64,000 nucleotides of DNA from contig NZ_OZ255835.1 in NCBI RefSeq assembly GCF_965277665.1, positions 868,001 through 932,000 of the forward strand. The letters are read 5' to 3'. The notes under the pieces are model-generated. The model was not told the origin of the DNA and did no database searches. It saw only the letters and a list, made by a program, of their open reading frames with translations. The DNA comes from Lichenicoccus sp965277665 (GTDB lineage: Bacteria > Pseudomonadota > Alphaproteobacteria > Acetobacterales > Acetobacteraceae). Made by a program: the position numbers and the translations under genes. Shown one piece after another: positions 8,505 to 17,636 of the stretch; the first letter of the stretch is position 1; each line of letters begins with the position of its first letter.

Positions 8505-9311
8505 TCAGAGCAGCCGCGCCAGCCGGTCGAACTCCGCGACGTCGAGCGTCTCGGCGCGCCGGCTCGGCTCGATGCCGGCGCGCCTCAGGAACGCCTCGCC
8601 GCCGAGCCCGCGCAAGGCGCCGCGCAGCATCTTGCGGCGCTGGCCGAACGCCGCGGCGGTCAGCCGCTCCATCGCGGCGAACAGGGATGGATCCGGCTGC
8701 ACCGCGCGCGGCACCAGGCCGATCACCGCGGAGGTCACCTGCGGCGGCGGCGTGAAGGCGCCCGGCGGCACATGCATCAGCACGTCGGCGGTACAGCACC
8801 ATTGCGCCAGCACCGAGAGTCGGCCGTAGGCACTCGTATCGGGTGCGGCACAGATCCGCTCCGCCACCTCGAGCTGGAACATCAGCGTCAGGCGCTCCCA
8901 CTGCGCCGCCTGCCGCAGCCAGCCGATCAGCAGCGGCGTGCCGACATTGTACGGCAGGTTCGCCACGATCTGGCGCGGCGCCGGGCACAGTGTCGTCAGG
9001 TCGAGCGCCATCGCATCCGCAGCCACGACCGCAAGCCGCCCCGGATGCGCCGCCGCCAGTTCAAGGGTGGCCGCGATCGCGCGCGGATCGACCTCGACCG
9101 CGGTGATGGCGGTGGCGTGGCCACTCAGCAGCGCCCGGGTGAGGCCACCGGGGCCTGGCCCGACCTCGACCACATGCCGCCCGGCAAGGTCGCCGGCCAT
9201 CGAAGCGATACGCGCGGTCAGGTTCAAATCGAGCAGGAAATGCTGCCCCAGCGACTTGCGCGCCTGCATTCCATGACGCGCGATGACGTCGCGCAGGCTT
9301 TCTTCAGCCAA
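8505..9311 (-). CDS. rsmA: 16S rRNA adenine(1518/1519)-N6-dimethyltransferase KsgA
   Basis: 268 residues; dimethylates two adjacent adenines in helix 45 of 16S rRNA during 30S assembly. Motifs: SLGQHFLLDLNLTARI, VVEVGPGPGGLTRALL, the catalytic NLPYNVGTPL, and the C-terminal RRKMLRGAL. Family members in alphaproteobacteria begin about 15 residues before KSLGQHF with LRDVIARHG, so I choose TTG at 9311; no ATG fits, and the next ATG (9269) would remove this conserved stretch. Upstream lies a palindromic repeat rather than the usual pdxA. Confidence 0.9.
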   Translation of the reverse strand: MAEESLRDVIARHGMQARKSLGQHFLLDLNLTARIASMAGDLAGRHVVEVGPGPGGLTRALLSGHATAITAVEVDPRAIAATLELAAAHPGRLAVVAADAMALDLTTLCPAPRQIVANLPYNVGTPLLIGWLRQAAQWERLTLMFQLEVAERICAAPDTSAYGRLSVLAQWCCTADVLMHVPPGAFTPPPQVTSAVIGLVPRAVQPDPSLFAAMERLTAAAFGQRRKMLRGALRGLGGEAFLRRAGIEPSRRAETLDVAEFDRLARLL

Positions 9312-9356
9312 GGGACCACAGGTCCCAACCCTGGAATTCAGCCTCTTTGTAGAGCC

Positions 9357-9520
9357 GGAGGCTGTTTGAAAACGCCTGATGCTGGATGAGAGCGGCCCGC
9401 AGGGCCGCGGCCGGCGTGGCTTTCCGAGCACCGCAGCGCAGCGGCCTCCTTGGCCGTGAGCAGCGGAGCGCAGGAAAGCCGCGTCGGATCGCCAGCAGCA
9501 GGCGTTTGCAAGCAGCCTCC
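9357..9520 (-). repeat. Palindromic dispersed element, copy 1 (after surA)
   Basis: About 164 bp filling the surA-rsmA gap. The ends are inverted repeats: GGAGGCTGTTTGAAAACG at the left, and at the right the reverse complement of GGAGGCTGCTTGCAAACG (about 20 of 22 terminal bases pair). Read from the surA stop, the sequence matches copy 2 after uvrC at both ends, with a longer GC-rich middle. There is no coding potential of its own. It could act as a hairpin in the mRNA or be a small non-autonomous mobile repeat. Confidence 0.8.
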
Positions 9521-9521
9521 C

Positions 9522-10898
9522 TCAGGTGGAGCGCATTTCTATGGAGGCACGCCGATGGAGATCGCGGTTCACCTGTCGCGACACCTGCTCGACGCGTTCG
9601 TTCAGCAGCTGGTCGGCGATCTCGTCGGCCGAGCGGTCGGAGAGGTTCTTGGTTTCCCGCGAGCAGACCATGATCACCGCGATGCCGTCGGTCGATACCA
9701 GCGGTCGCGTGGCCTGGCCGGCCTTGAGCGGGTCGAGCACGTTGCGCATCTGCGGGTTCAGGTGGTCGAGCTCCACATCGCCGGGATTGGCCGGCCGGGT
9801 CTCCCCGGCGGCCTTGTTGGCGGCCTCGATCGCGCCGCAATCATGCGCGGATTTCGACAGCGCCTCGGCGCGCGCCAGCGCCTGTTGCTGCTGCGGCGTC
9901 GGCGCCTGCGGATTGAGCGTGCTGGTGAACGGGATGAAGGCCTGGCGCAGGCCCAGCACGGTGGCGATCTCGCGGCCGATCTCGCGCTTGCCGGCCAGCG
10001 TCACGACGTCGTAGCCGCCGGCGACCCGGATCGGGTTGCTGACCGCGCCGATCGGCATCTGCTGCACGATGCCGAGCACCTGCGGATCGAGCTCGTCCGC
10101 CTGCACCCAGCCGAGCGAGCCGCCCTCCAGCGCGGTCTGTGCCTGGCTGAACTGTGCGGCCACGATCGCGAACGGCGCGCCCTCGTGCAGCTGCTTGATG
10201 ACGGTCTGCGCGAAGGCCAGCGCCTCCTGGTTGTGGGTCGGATCATCCACCGGGATGAAGATCTCGCTGATGCTGTATTCGGGTTGCCCGACCTCGCGCT
10301 TGAGCGCCGCCTCGCGCTGCTTGATGTCGGCATTGCCGATGCGCGCGCGCTCGCCGAGCTGCTCGCGCAGCACATGGGTCCAGCCGAGCTGCACGCGGAT
10401 CTGGTCGATCAGCGTGTTGAGCGAGACGCCGTCCTGGGCGAGATGATCGCGCAGCGCGTTCGGCTTCATGCTGTTGCGCTTCTCGATATCGGCGATGGCG
10501 GCGGCGATCTGCTCGGGGGCGATCACGATGCGGCGCGACTGGATCTCCTGCATGCGCAGCTTCTCGTCGATCAGCTGCCGGGTGATCTGCGGACGCAGGT
10601 GCGACAGCACCTCGTCGTTCATCGGCAACCCGGTGGAGAGCGCGAACAACCGGCCGCGATTATCGACGTCGCGATGCGTGATGATGCCGCCATTGACCAC
10701 CGCGACGATTGCATCCTGGCTCTGGCCGTCTTCGCTGGTGGCGGCATTTGCATCCGCAGCCGGAGTTTGGTGCGCGTGCCGCTGGACGGCCGTCGCAAGG
10801 CACGGCGTCGCCAGCCATGCCAGTGCCGACAGGACCGGGATTGCGAAGCGGGCGAGTCTGGTCATGAGGCGTTTCTTTCCGAGCATGGCAGCTTGCAT
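9522..10898 (-). CDS. surA: Periplasmic peptidyl-prolyl isomerase / chaperone SurA
   Basis: 458 residues; a periplasmic chaperone for outer-membrane proteins, including LptD encoded just upstream. A signal peptide of about 35 residues precedes the SurA_N helical domain (DAIVAVVNGGIITHRDV, LRPQITRQLIDEKLRMQE). A parvulin domain follows (YSISEIFIPVDDPTH ... FSQAQTALEGGSLGWV). A second rotamase-like region is degenerate. It starts one base after the lptD stop; an alternative ATG lies at 10886. Its stop codon abuts the palindromic element. Confidence 0.9.
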   Translation of the reverse strand: MQAAMLGKKRLMTRLARFAIPVLSALAWLATPCLATAVQRHAHQTPAADANAATSEDGQSQDAIVAVVNGGIITHRDVDNRGRLFALSTGLPMNDEVLSHLRPQITRQLIDEKLRMQEIQSRRIVIAPEQIAAAIADIEKRNSMKPNALRDHLAQDGVSLNTLIDQIRVQLGWTHVLREQLGERARIGNADIKQREAALKREVGQPEYSISEIFIPVDDPTHNQEALAFAQTVIKQLHEGAPFAIVAAQFSQAQTALEGGSLGWVQADELDPQVLGIVQQMPIGAVSNPIRVAGGYDVVTLAGKREIGREIATVLGLRQAFIPFTSTLNPQAPTPQQQQALARAEALSKSAHDCGAIEAANKAAGETRPANPGDVELDHLNPQMRNVLDPLKAGQATRPLVSTDGIAVIMVCSRETKNLSDRSADEIADQLLNERVEQVSRQVNRDLHRRASIEMRST

Positions 10899-10899
10899 G

Positions 10900-13224
10900 T
10901 CATCCGTTCACCGGGAAGGTGCCGATCGTCTTGAAGGTGACGCTGAACAGGATCGAGGTGTCACCGGTCTCGCCGCTGATCGTGGTGTAGCGCTTGACGA
11001 ACGATACGTCGAAGATGAAGCAGTCGTTCTCGTAGGCGCCGTCGGCGCCGACGGCGACGTTCTGGTTGGTGGCGAGGTCGCGTCGGCCGAACACCGAGGC
11101 GCGGAATTCCTTCCAGCGGCTGGAGAGCCCGAGCGTCGCCTCGTTCTGCGGCTCGAAGAAGGCGAGCTGCGGATCGCTCGTGCGGGTCGTGCTGTCGTAA
11201 TAGTAGTACAGGTCGTGCTGGTTGTAGATGTAGCCGCCGGTCACGCGGAACAGGTTGGTGCCGACGCTGATCAGCCCGTCGGCGAAATGCACCTGTCCCG
11301 TCTCGTGGTCGAACCGGCCGCGTGCCGTGAGGTCGAGCCAGCTCTCCGGCACGAAGCTGATCCGGCTGACGATGTCGGACACGTGCGTCTGCAGACCGGA
11401 ATCGATGATCTGGTTCTGGTCGACATGCTCCTGGTAGCTCTGGCCGACCAGCGCGTCGATCTGCCTGGTGCCCCAGGACCAGTTCGCGTGCAGTCCGACA
11501 TTCGCGCGCATGCCGCCGTCGAGCCGGTCGATGCCTTCGTGCCGGTTGAGCGCGAACAGCGAGGTGTCGGTGAACTCGTAGTCGAGGCTGTCCTCGTTCG
11601 GGATATGGTCGTTGATGCTGTTGCCGGAGTTCGGCGCCGCGACGAGCTGGGCGATCGGCTCGACGATCTGCGTGCTGCCGCCGTGCAGGGTGCGCAGGAA
11701 CGGCCAGTTCAGCTTCAGGGCCGCCGTCGGCAGCGCCTGCGCGGTGGTGGCCGCGTTGACGTTGCCGTAGGTCGGCGTCAGGTCGAGCTTGTGCGCGTTG
11801 TAAACCTCGGAATCGAGATGCAGCGTGAACAGCCACATGGTTCCGAGCGGGCCACGGAACGGCCGGTCGTAGTTCAGGCTGAGGCTGGCGCGCTCGTCCG
11901 ATACGCCGTCCGGCCGATAGACGTTGAAGTCGTTGCTGTCCACCGACAGCCGGCCGCCGAACAGGTCCGGCTCGCCGTAGTAGCTGTACTTGTAGCGCGG
12001 CAGCACGTAGGGCAGCTCGCTCTGGTTGATGACGCCGGTATTCAGCCCCTGGAACGCGATCGCCTCGAGGCGCGAATAGGCGCCGATGCCGAAGCCCTCG
12101 ACGAAGGCGTTGCTGGTCAGCACATCCTGGCCGTAGCCGGTGACCCGGTAGTCGCGCATGTAGTCGGACGAGCTGGCAAGGTTGATGTTGGCACCGTAGT
12201 GCCAGTTCTCGTTCCAGTCGAAGTCGGCTTTGGCGAAGCCGTAGCCCGACAGCCCGATCGCGGAATAGTCCGGTGCCTGGCCGGCGATCAGCGACGGCGT
12301 ATGGGTGTCGTAGGCGACCGCGCCGGTGAAGGTGAAGCGGCCGTCATTGAAGCGGTTGCGATACTGTCCGGTGAATTGCGGTCCGGTGCTCGACGCGATC
12401 AACGGCACCAGGGTCGCATCCGACTGGCCGTCGATCACCCAGTAGTAGGGCAGCGTCACGTAGGTTCCGAGATTCTTGTCGTCGAGCGAGAAGTCGCTGA
12501 GCAGGAGCCCGCTCTGGCGCTTCACCGACGGATCCGGCGTCGAGAAGTACGGCAGGTAGCCCAATGGGATGCCGAACATGTCGAGGTAGGTGTCCTCGTA
12601 CTCGATGCGCTTGTGCTCGAGATCCTGCGTCGCCGAATATGACCGCAGCTGCCAGAACGGCGCCCGCTCCGGATGCTGTGCGCAGATCTTGCACGCGGTA
12701 TAGACCGCGCGCGACATGTCGTTGAGCTTGCCGTCGGTGCGACGCGCGCCGTTGGCGGCGAGCTTGCCGTTCATCGCCAGGATGCCGCGCATGTCGGTCA
12801 TCACCGCCTGCCGCATGCCCTGTGTCAGCTCCATGTACTGCGCGAACAGCACCTGGCCGTCCGGCTCGATGATCGCGACATGGCCGGTGGCGGCCGCCAC
12901 GCCGGTATTGCGGTCGTAGGTGACGCGGTCGGCGAGCAGGATGTGGCCGTTCTGCCAGATCGTGACGTGGCCGGTCCAGGTCACCAGGGCATGGTGGGTG
13001 TCGTACGAGACGTTGTCGGCCTGGAAGGTGACCGGCTCGTCGCGTGTCACCGGCGCGGCGTGGCCGGCATGCGTGCCGACCTGCGCCAGCGCCGGGCCCC
13101 CCGGCAGGCACACCGGCAGGCACACCGGCAGGCACACGCCGCCGGCCAGCATGGCGCCCGCGAGCCGGTCGCGGCGCGGCGCGCCGGGCTTGCGAGACGG
13201 GACGGCCGAACACAAGCGGGGCAT
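10900..13224 (-). CDS. lptD: LPS-assembly outer-membrane protein LptD
   Basis: 774 residues; the outer-membrane beta barrel that inserts lipopolysaccharide. A signal peptide comes first, with a repeated hydrophobic core (CLPVCLPVCLP). The LptA-like OstA domain follows (VTFQADNVSYD, LADRVTYDRNTGVAAATGHV), then the barrel domain with many aromatic beta strands and the family motif PYYWVIDGQSDAT. Periplasmic cysteines CKIC are present, with a single NDC near the C-terminus. The ATG at 13224 overlaps the lptG stop by one base, so the genes are coupled in the order lptF-lptG-lptD-surA-rsmA. Confidence 0.93.
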   Translation of the reverse strand: MPRLCSAVPSRKPGAPRRDRLAGAMLAGGVCLPVCLPVCLPGGPALAQVGTHAGHAAPVTRDEPVTFQADNVSYDTHHALVTWTGHVTIWQNGHILLADRVTYDRNTGVAAATGHVAIIEPDGQVLFAQYMELTQGMRQAVMTDMRGILAMNGKLAANGARRTDGKLNDMSRAVYTACKICAQHPERAPFWQLRSYSATQDLEHKRIEYEDTYLDMFGIPLGYLPYFSTPDPSVKRQSGLLLSDFSLDDKNLGTYVTLPYYWVIDGQSDATLVPLIASSTGPQFTGQYRNRFNDGRFTFTGAVAYDTHTPSLIAGQAPDYSAIGLSGYGFAKADFDWNENWHYGANINLASSSDYMRDYRVTGYGQDVLTSNAFVEGFGIGAYSRLEAIAFQGLNTGVINQSELPYVLPRYKYSYYGEPDLFGGRLSVDSNDFNVYRPDGVSDERASLSLNYDRPFRGPLGTMWLFTLHLDSEVYNAHKLDLTPTYGNVNAATTAQALPTAALKLNWPFLRTLHGGSTQIVEPIAQLVAAPNSGNSINDHIPNEDSLDYEFTDTSLFALNRHEGIDRLDGGMRANVGLHANWSWGTRQIDALVGQSYQEHVDQNQIIDSGLQTHVSDIVSRISFVPESWLDLTARGRFDHETGQVHFADGLISVGTNLFRVTGGYIYNQHDLYYYYDSTTRTSDPQLAFFEPQNEATLGLSSRWKEFRASVFGRRDLATNQNVAVGADGAYENDCFIFDVSFVKRYTTISGETGDTSILFSVTFKTIGTFPVNG
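13101..13136. repeat. Three 12-bp tandem units in the lptD signal peptide
   Basis: The unit ccggcaggcaca occurs three times exactly. On the minus strand it encodes repeated C-L-P-V within the hydrophobic core of the LptD signal peptide. Confidence 0.92.
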
Positions 13225-14342
13225 CAGCCATCCTCCAGGTGAAGCAGCAGGGTGATGGCCAGCAGCAGCCCGGCGCCGGTCGGCGCCCAGGCCGCCATAA
13301 CCGGCGGCAGCGCGCCAGACTCGCCGAACTGTTCGGCGATCTTGGAAATAGTGAACAGCGCGAAGCCGGCGGCGACGCCGCTGCCGATCATCCGGGCCAC
13401 GCCGCCGCGCCGGGCCGGTCGCATGGAGAAGCCGGCCGAGACCAACGACATGGTGCCGGCGAGCAGCGGCAGCGCCAGCAGCGACTGGAAGTGCAGGCGG
13501 TGCCGGATCGCCGAGAAGCCGGAGCGCTCGAGCAGGGCGATGAAGCCCGGCAGCGTCCAGACCGAGAAGGTGTCGGGCGAGGCGAAGCTCTCCTGCACCC
13601 GGTGCACGGTGAGGTCGGTCGGCAGGCTCATGGTGCCGACGGCGACCGGCAGGTGGTCGGGCGTGATGCTGTGCGCGTCGGCCAGCAGCCAGCGCTTCTG
13701 GCCCAGCCGCGCCGACGGCGCCTCGATGCGCACCAGCAGGTGGTCGGCATCGTCCAGGCGGAACACGCTGACGCCGGCAAGCTCCAGGTCGCGGTCGTGC
13801 ATGTGCACCGCGCGCGCATGCAGCATCGCCACCCCCTGCGGCGTCAGCTGGCGGTCGGCCTGCCGCAGCCAGAGCTGGCCGCCTTCGAGGTCGAGCGTGC
13901 CGCCGCCGTTCTGCAGGTAGAGCCCGTCGAGCGCCTCGGCCTGCGCAAACATCACCGAGGAGAGCGGGCTCAGCACGGTGGTGGCAAGTCCGCCGATGAG
14001 CAGTGCGCAGGTCAGCGGCGCCGCCAGGAACTGCCACGCCGAGATGCCGGACGCACGCGCCACGATCAGCTCCGAGGAGCGCGTCAGCCGCCAGAAGCAG
14101 ACGATGCCGCCGAGCAGCACCGCGAACGGCAGGATCTCGATGCAGTAGTACGGCAGCCTCAGGGCTGCGATCTGCACCGGGATGGACGCGCCGACATCCG
14201 GGCGCGTCGCCGCGCGCCGCAGCAGGTCGATGAAGTCGAACAGCGAGACCAGCCCGGTCAGGGCGGCCACCATCGCCAGCACCGCGTAGGTGAACTGCCT
14301 GGCGATGTAGAACGAGAGCGTGACCGCAAGCCGCGTGAACAT
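13224..14342 (-). CDS. lptG: LPS export ABC transporter permease LptG
   Basis: 372 residues with the LptF/LptG layout: three N-terminal membrane segments, a periplasmic beta-jellyroll domain and three C-terminal segments. The N-terminus reads FYIARQFTYAVLAM. The cytoplasmic coupling region SSELIVARASGISAWQF interacts with LptB. With LptF and LptB it extracts LPS from the inner membrane. It starts three bases after the lptF stop and overlaps lptD by one base. Confidence 0.92.
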   Translation of the reverse strand: MFTRLAVTLSFYIARQFTYAVLAMVAALTGLVSLFDFIDLLRRAATRPDVGASIPVQIAALRLPYYCIEILPFAVLLGGIVCFWRLTRSSELIVARASGISAWQFLAAPLTCALLIGGLATTVLSPLSSVMFAQAEALDGLYLQNGGGTLDLEGGQLWLRQADRQLTPQGVAMLHARAVHMHDRDLELAGVSVFRLDDADHLLVRIEAPSARLGQKRWLLADAHSITPDHLPVAVGTMSLPTDLTVHRVQESFASPDTFSVWTLPGFIALLERSGFSAIRHRLHFQSLLALPLLAGTMSLVSAGFSMRPARRGGVARMIGSGVAAGFALFTISKIAEQFGESGALPPVMAAWAPTGAGLLLAITLLLHLEDG

Positions 14343-14345
14343 CGG

Positions 14346-15509
14346 TCAGGCGGAGCTGGCGCGGATGGCGGGGACACGGGCGGCCGTGTCGCGGCGGTCG
14401 ATCTCGCGCCGCGCGCGCCATTCCGGTCCGAACAGCATCGCCGCTGCCATGACCCCCGGCAGGATCGAGACCAGCCAGATCAGCGGGATCAGCACCGGGT
14501 CGCGGGCGGCGATGTTCTGCACCACCAGTCCGAGTGCGAGCAGGCCGACCACCACCAGGATCGCGACCATCGGCCGGATCATGCCACCATGCCGGCTGAA
14601 GGCGCCCATCAGCACCGCGACCAGCGCCACCATGGCGAACGAGAACGCCGTGAGCGGCGCGGACAGCCGCCGGTGCGCCTCGACCAGGAACTTGCCGCGG
14701 TCGCGAACGGCGACGACGTGCGGATCGGGAGCGAGCAGCTCGGCGAGCGACATCTCGGTGGAGTCGCGGTAGCGCTGCTCGTCCTTGTTGGAGGAGGCGA
14801 GGTCGATGGTGTTGCGCGCGAATGTCAGCACGTCGAGCCGGCCGGTGCGGCGGTCGATCTCCTCGCGCGAGCCGTTGAACAGCACCACCCGGGGCGGTCC
14901 GTCGCCGGCCAGCAGGGTGCCGTGCTCGGCCAGGATGGTGGCCCGGCTGTTCTTCTGGCGGTCGTCCTCGACCAGGATGCCGCGCAGCGTGCCATCATGG
15001 TCGCGGGCGCGGATATAGACGGTCATGGTGTCGGAGACCTGGGTGAACACGCCCTCCTGCAGCAGGAAGGCCGCCATCTTATTGCGTATCTCGAACTCGT
15101 ATTCGCGGAAGGCGTGGTAGCTCGCCGGAACGATCCACAGGTTGAGCACGTAGGAGAGCACGACCGAGATGCCGGCGCAGGCGATCGCCGGGCGCGCGAT
15201 CGCCGTCGACGATAGCCCGGCGGCGCGCATCACCGTCAGCTCGCGGTCGCCGGCGAGGCGCTGGTAGATGAACTGGACGACGACGAAGGTCGTGATGGGC
15301 AGGATGACGGCGACGAAGGACGGGATCAGCAGCCCGGTGAGCTGCAGGAACACACGCAGCGACAGGCCGCGATCAACAACCATGGCGACGAAGCGCAGCG
15401 ACTGCGTCAGCCAGATCAACGCCGCCAGCCCGCCGGTGCTGGCCAGCAGGGCGGCCAGCAGCTGGCGCAGGACATATCGGTCGAGCCGGGTGGCTTGCAG
15501 CGCGATCAT
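14346..15509 (-). CDS. lptF: LPS export ABC transporter permease LptF
   Basis: 387 residues. N-terminal RLDRYVLRQLLAALL and a membrane segment, the coupling motif DRELTVMRAAGLSSTAIARP, a periplasmic domain, and a C-terminal membrane trio ending in LFGPEWRARREIDRR. It is the partner of LptG in the LPS transport complex. The ATG at 15509 is chosen because it immediately precedes the first conserved helix. The divergent cardiolipin synthase gene begins 124 bp away, so this gap holds the promoter of the whole leftward envelope operon. Confidence 0.92.
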   Translation of the reverse strand: MIALQATRLDRYVLRQLLAALLASTGGLAALIWLTQSLRFVAMVVDRGLSLRVFLQLTGLLIPSFVAVILPITTFVVVQFIYQRLAGDRELTVMRAAGLSSTAIARPAIACAGISVVLSYVLNLWIVPASYHAFREYEFEIRNKMAAFLLQEGVFTQVSDTMTVYIRARDHDGTLRGILVEDDRQKNSRATILAEHGTLLAGDGPPRVVLFNGSREEIDRRTGRLDVLTFARNTIDLASSNKDEQRYRDSTEMSLAELLAPDPHVVAVRDRGKFLVEAHRRLSAPLTAFSFAMVALVAVLMGAFSRHGGMIRPMVAILVVVGLLALGLVVQNIAARDPVLIPLIWLVSILPGVMAAAMLFGPEWRARREIDRRDTAARVPAIRASSA

Positions 15510-15632
15510 GCCCCTCTCTACCTGCACGCCGCGTCGCGCAAAAGGGAGCAAGGCCACGGAGTTGCGCACGCGTGCTGTCCGCTGGTGCGCCGGCCCCGGG
15601 CGGCGCGCCAGAACGCAGTCGGGGAGGCCCAC

Positions 15633-16874
15633 ATGACCAGCTGGTCCGCGACGGACGATCTCGAGCACCAGGTCCGGCTGCACGACCCGGTCTCGGACTG
15701 CCCGCTGATCGACGGCAACCGGGTCGCGCTGCTGCCCAGCGGGGCCGACGCGGTGCGCGCGATCATGCGGGCGATCGAGGCGGCTCGCGACCATATCCAC
15801 ATGGAGTACTACACGCTCGACGATGTCCGCCTGGACGGCCTGTCGCTGTTCGCACTCCTCGAGGAGCGGGCGCGCTCGGGGGTCGAGGTCGCGGTGATCT
15901 GGGACGCCGTGGGGTCCGGCAAGACGCCCGACCGGCGGTTCGAGCGGCTGCGGCAGGCCGGCGCCCAGGTGCTCGAATATCATTCGGTCAACCCGCTGCG
16001 ACGGCGGTTCAACCTGCACCTCAACGACCGCGACCATCGCAAGCTGACGGTGATCGACGGCCGGGTCGGCTTCCTCGGCGGCGCCAACATGTCCCGCGTC
16101 TATGAGACCCCGGAGAGCGTCGGGCGCGGTCCCGACCCGGACCATGCCTTCTGGATCGACAGCGCGGTGCGTATCGACGGGCCGGCGGTGGCCGAGATCC
16201 AGAAGCTGTTCTTCCACACCTGGCACGGGCAGGAGGGCGAGCGCGCGCCGCTGCGCGGGGAAGCCGGCACCGGCTCGGATGTCGCTGGCCCGGCGCCGGC
16301 GACCAAGAGTGGTGCGACAGCGATTGGCGAGACGCTGCGTATCGACGGCAGCGCGCCGGGCGAACGGCGGCCGCTCTACAACCACGCGCTGCGGGCGGCG
16401 CTCAACGGGGCGCGCCACCGGGTCGTGCTGGCGACCGGCTATTTCGTGCCGACCAACCGCGAGTGGCGCCTGCTGGCGGCGACGGCGCGGCGCGGCGTTT
16501 CGGTGGACCTGCTGCTGCCCGGCTACAGCGACGTGCCGCCGGCGGTGCATGCGGCCCGCGCCCTGTATGGCCGGCTGCTGGCGGCCGGCATCCGCATCCA
16601 CGAGGTGCGCCGGGCCATGCTGCACGCCAAGGTCGGGACCATCGACGGGGTCTGGACCGCGATCGGCTCGTCCAACCTCGACCGACGCAGCGTCTATTAC
16701 AACAACGAGATCGACGCGATCGTGCTCGGACGCCCGACCGCCGGCGCCGTCGAGGCGATGCTGCGGGCCGAGATCGCGCGCGCGGTGCAAATTCGCCTGC
16801 GCGACTGGACCGGGCGCTCGCTCAGGGAGCACATTGCCGAGCAGGCGGCGCGGGTGTGGAAGCAACTGATGTGA
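15633..16874 (+). CDS. Cardiolipin synthase / phospholipase D family protein
   Basis: 413 residues with two HKD motifs. The first is DHRKLTVIDGRVGFLGGAN and the second is LHAKVGTIDGVWTAIGSSNLD, the pair that forms the phosphatidyl-transfer site of cardiolipin synthases. There are no N-terminal membrane segments, so it resembles ClsB/ClsC more than ClsA. The ATG at 15633 has a GGGGAGG ribosome-binding site six bases upstream. It is divergent from lptF and followed by the mgtC gene after 13 bp. Another phospholipase D family activity is possible. Confidence 0.82.
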   Translation: MTSWSATDDLEHQVRLHDPVSDCPLIDGNRVALLPSGADAVRAIMRAIEAARDHIHMEYYTLDDVRLDGLSLFALLEERARSGVEVAVIWDAVGSGKTPDRRFERLRQAGAQVLEYHSVNPLRRRFNLHLNDRDHRKLTVIDGRVGFLGGANMSRVYETPESVGRGPDPDHAFWIDSAVRIDGPAVAEIQKLFFHTWHGQEGERAPLRGEAGTGSDVAGPAPATKSGATAIGETLRIDGSAPGERRPLYNHALRAALNGARHRVVLATGYFVPTNREWRLLAATARRGVSVDLLLPGYSDVPPAVHAARALYGRLLAAGIRIHEVRRAMLHAKVGTIDGVWTAIGSSNLDRRSVYYNNEIDAIVLGRPTAGAVEAMLRAEIARAVQIRLRDWTGRSLREHIAEQAARVWKQLM

Positions 16875-16887
16875 TTGGCCGGCTGCC

Positions 16888-17616
16888 TTGACAGGTCAGT
16901 TGCTCGACCCGACCGGGCAGGGCGCCCTGCAGCTTTTCGAACTCGGACTCGCCTTCGTCCTGTCCGCCCTCGTCGGGCTGGAGCGCGAATTCCGCCAGAA
17001 GAGCGCCGGGCTGCGCACCTACACGCTGGTCGGCCTCGCCTCCGCGCTGATCATGCTGATCTCCAAGTACGGCTTCATGGACGTGCTGGTGAACAACCGG
17101 GTGGTGCTCGACCCCTCGCGGGTCGCAGCACAGGTGGTGTCCGGCATCGGCTTCATCGGCGGCGGCGTCATCTTTATGCGACGCGACTTCGTGCGCGGGC
17201 TGACCACCGCCGCCTCGGTCTGGCTCACCGCGGCACTCGGCATGGCGTGCGGCGCCGGCCTGCCGATCCTGGCGGTGGCAGTGACCATCGGCCACCTCAT
17301 CATCATGTTCATCTTCCCGCTGATGGTGCGCCGCCTGCCGCGGTCGCGCTGGGCGCCCTCGCACCTGACGGTCGCCTACTGGGACGGGCGCGGCATCCTG
17401 CGCCATGTGCTGGTCGCCTGCGGTGCCCAGCGCTTCGTCATCGACCGGGTGCAGATCGAGCACGACCAGGAGGCGATCGAAGGCACGGCCCGGATCGTCA
17501 CCCTGTCGCTGGAGGTTCGCGGCGGCCGGCCGGTGACGCATCTGAGCGCCAGCTTGTCGGAGATCGACGGCGTGGTGTCGGTGCGCTCGACGGACGTGAA
17601 CGCGATCGTGGACTGA
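16888..17616 (+). CDS. MgtC/SapB family membrane protein
   Basis: 242 residues. The first half has four or five membrane helices with the MgtC signature VGLEREFRQKSAGLRTYTLV and GIGFIGGGVIF. The C-terminal half is a soluble ACT-like domain (YWDGRGILRHVL, VTHLSASLSEIDGVVSV). MgtC proteins modulate growth at low magnesium and membrane energetics by inhibiting ATP synthase or other partners. The start is TTG at 16888, since no ATG or GTG precedes the first helix. It converges with the MOSC gene. Confidence 0.85.
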   Translation: MTGQLLDPTGQGALQLFELGLAFVLSALVGLEREFRQKSAGLRTYTLVGLASALIMLISKYGFMDVLVNNRVVLDPSRVAAQVVSGIGFIGGGVIFMRRDFVRGLTTAASVWLTAALGMACGAGLPILAVAVTIGHLIIMFIFPLMVRRLPRSRWAPSHLTVAYWDGRGILRHVLVACGAQRFVIDRVQIEHDQEAIEGTARIVTLSLEVRGGRPVTHLSASLSEIDGVVSVRSTDVNAIVD

Positions 17617-17636
17617 GCCTCTGCCGGCGACGGGTC

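Noticed and set aside
10468..12642. 724-residue plus-strand open frame opposite lptD and surA
   Set aside because: Antisense shadow; both lptD and surA are clearly real on the other strand.
13044..15215. 723-residue plus-strand open frame opposite lptG/lptF
   Set aside because: Gln/Arg/Gly-rich antisense shadow over two confidently identified genes.
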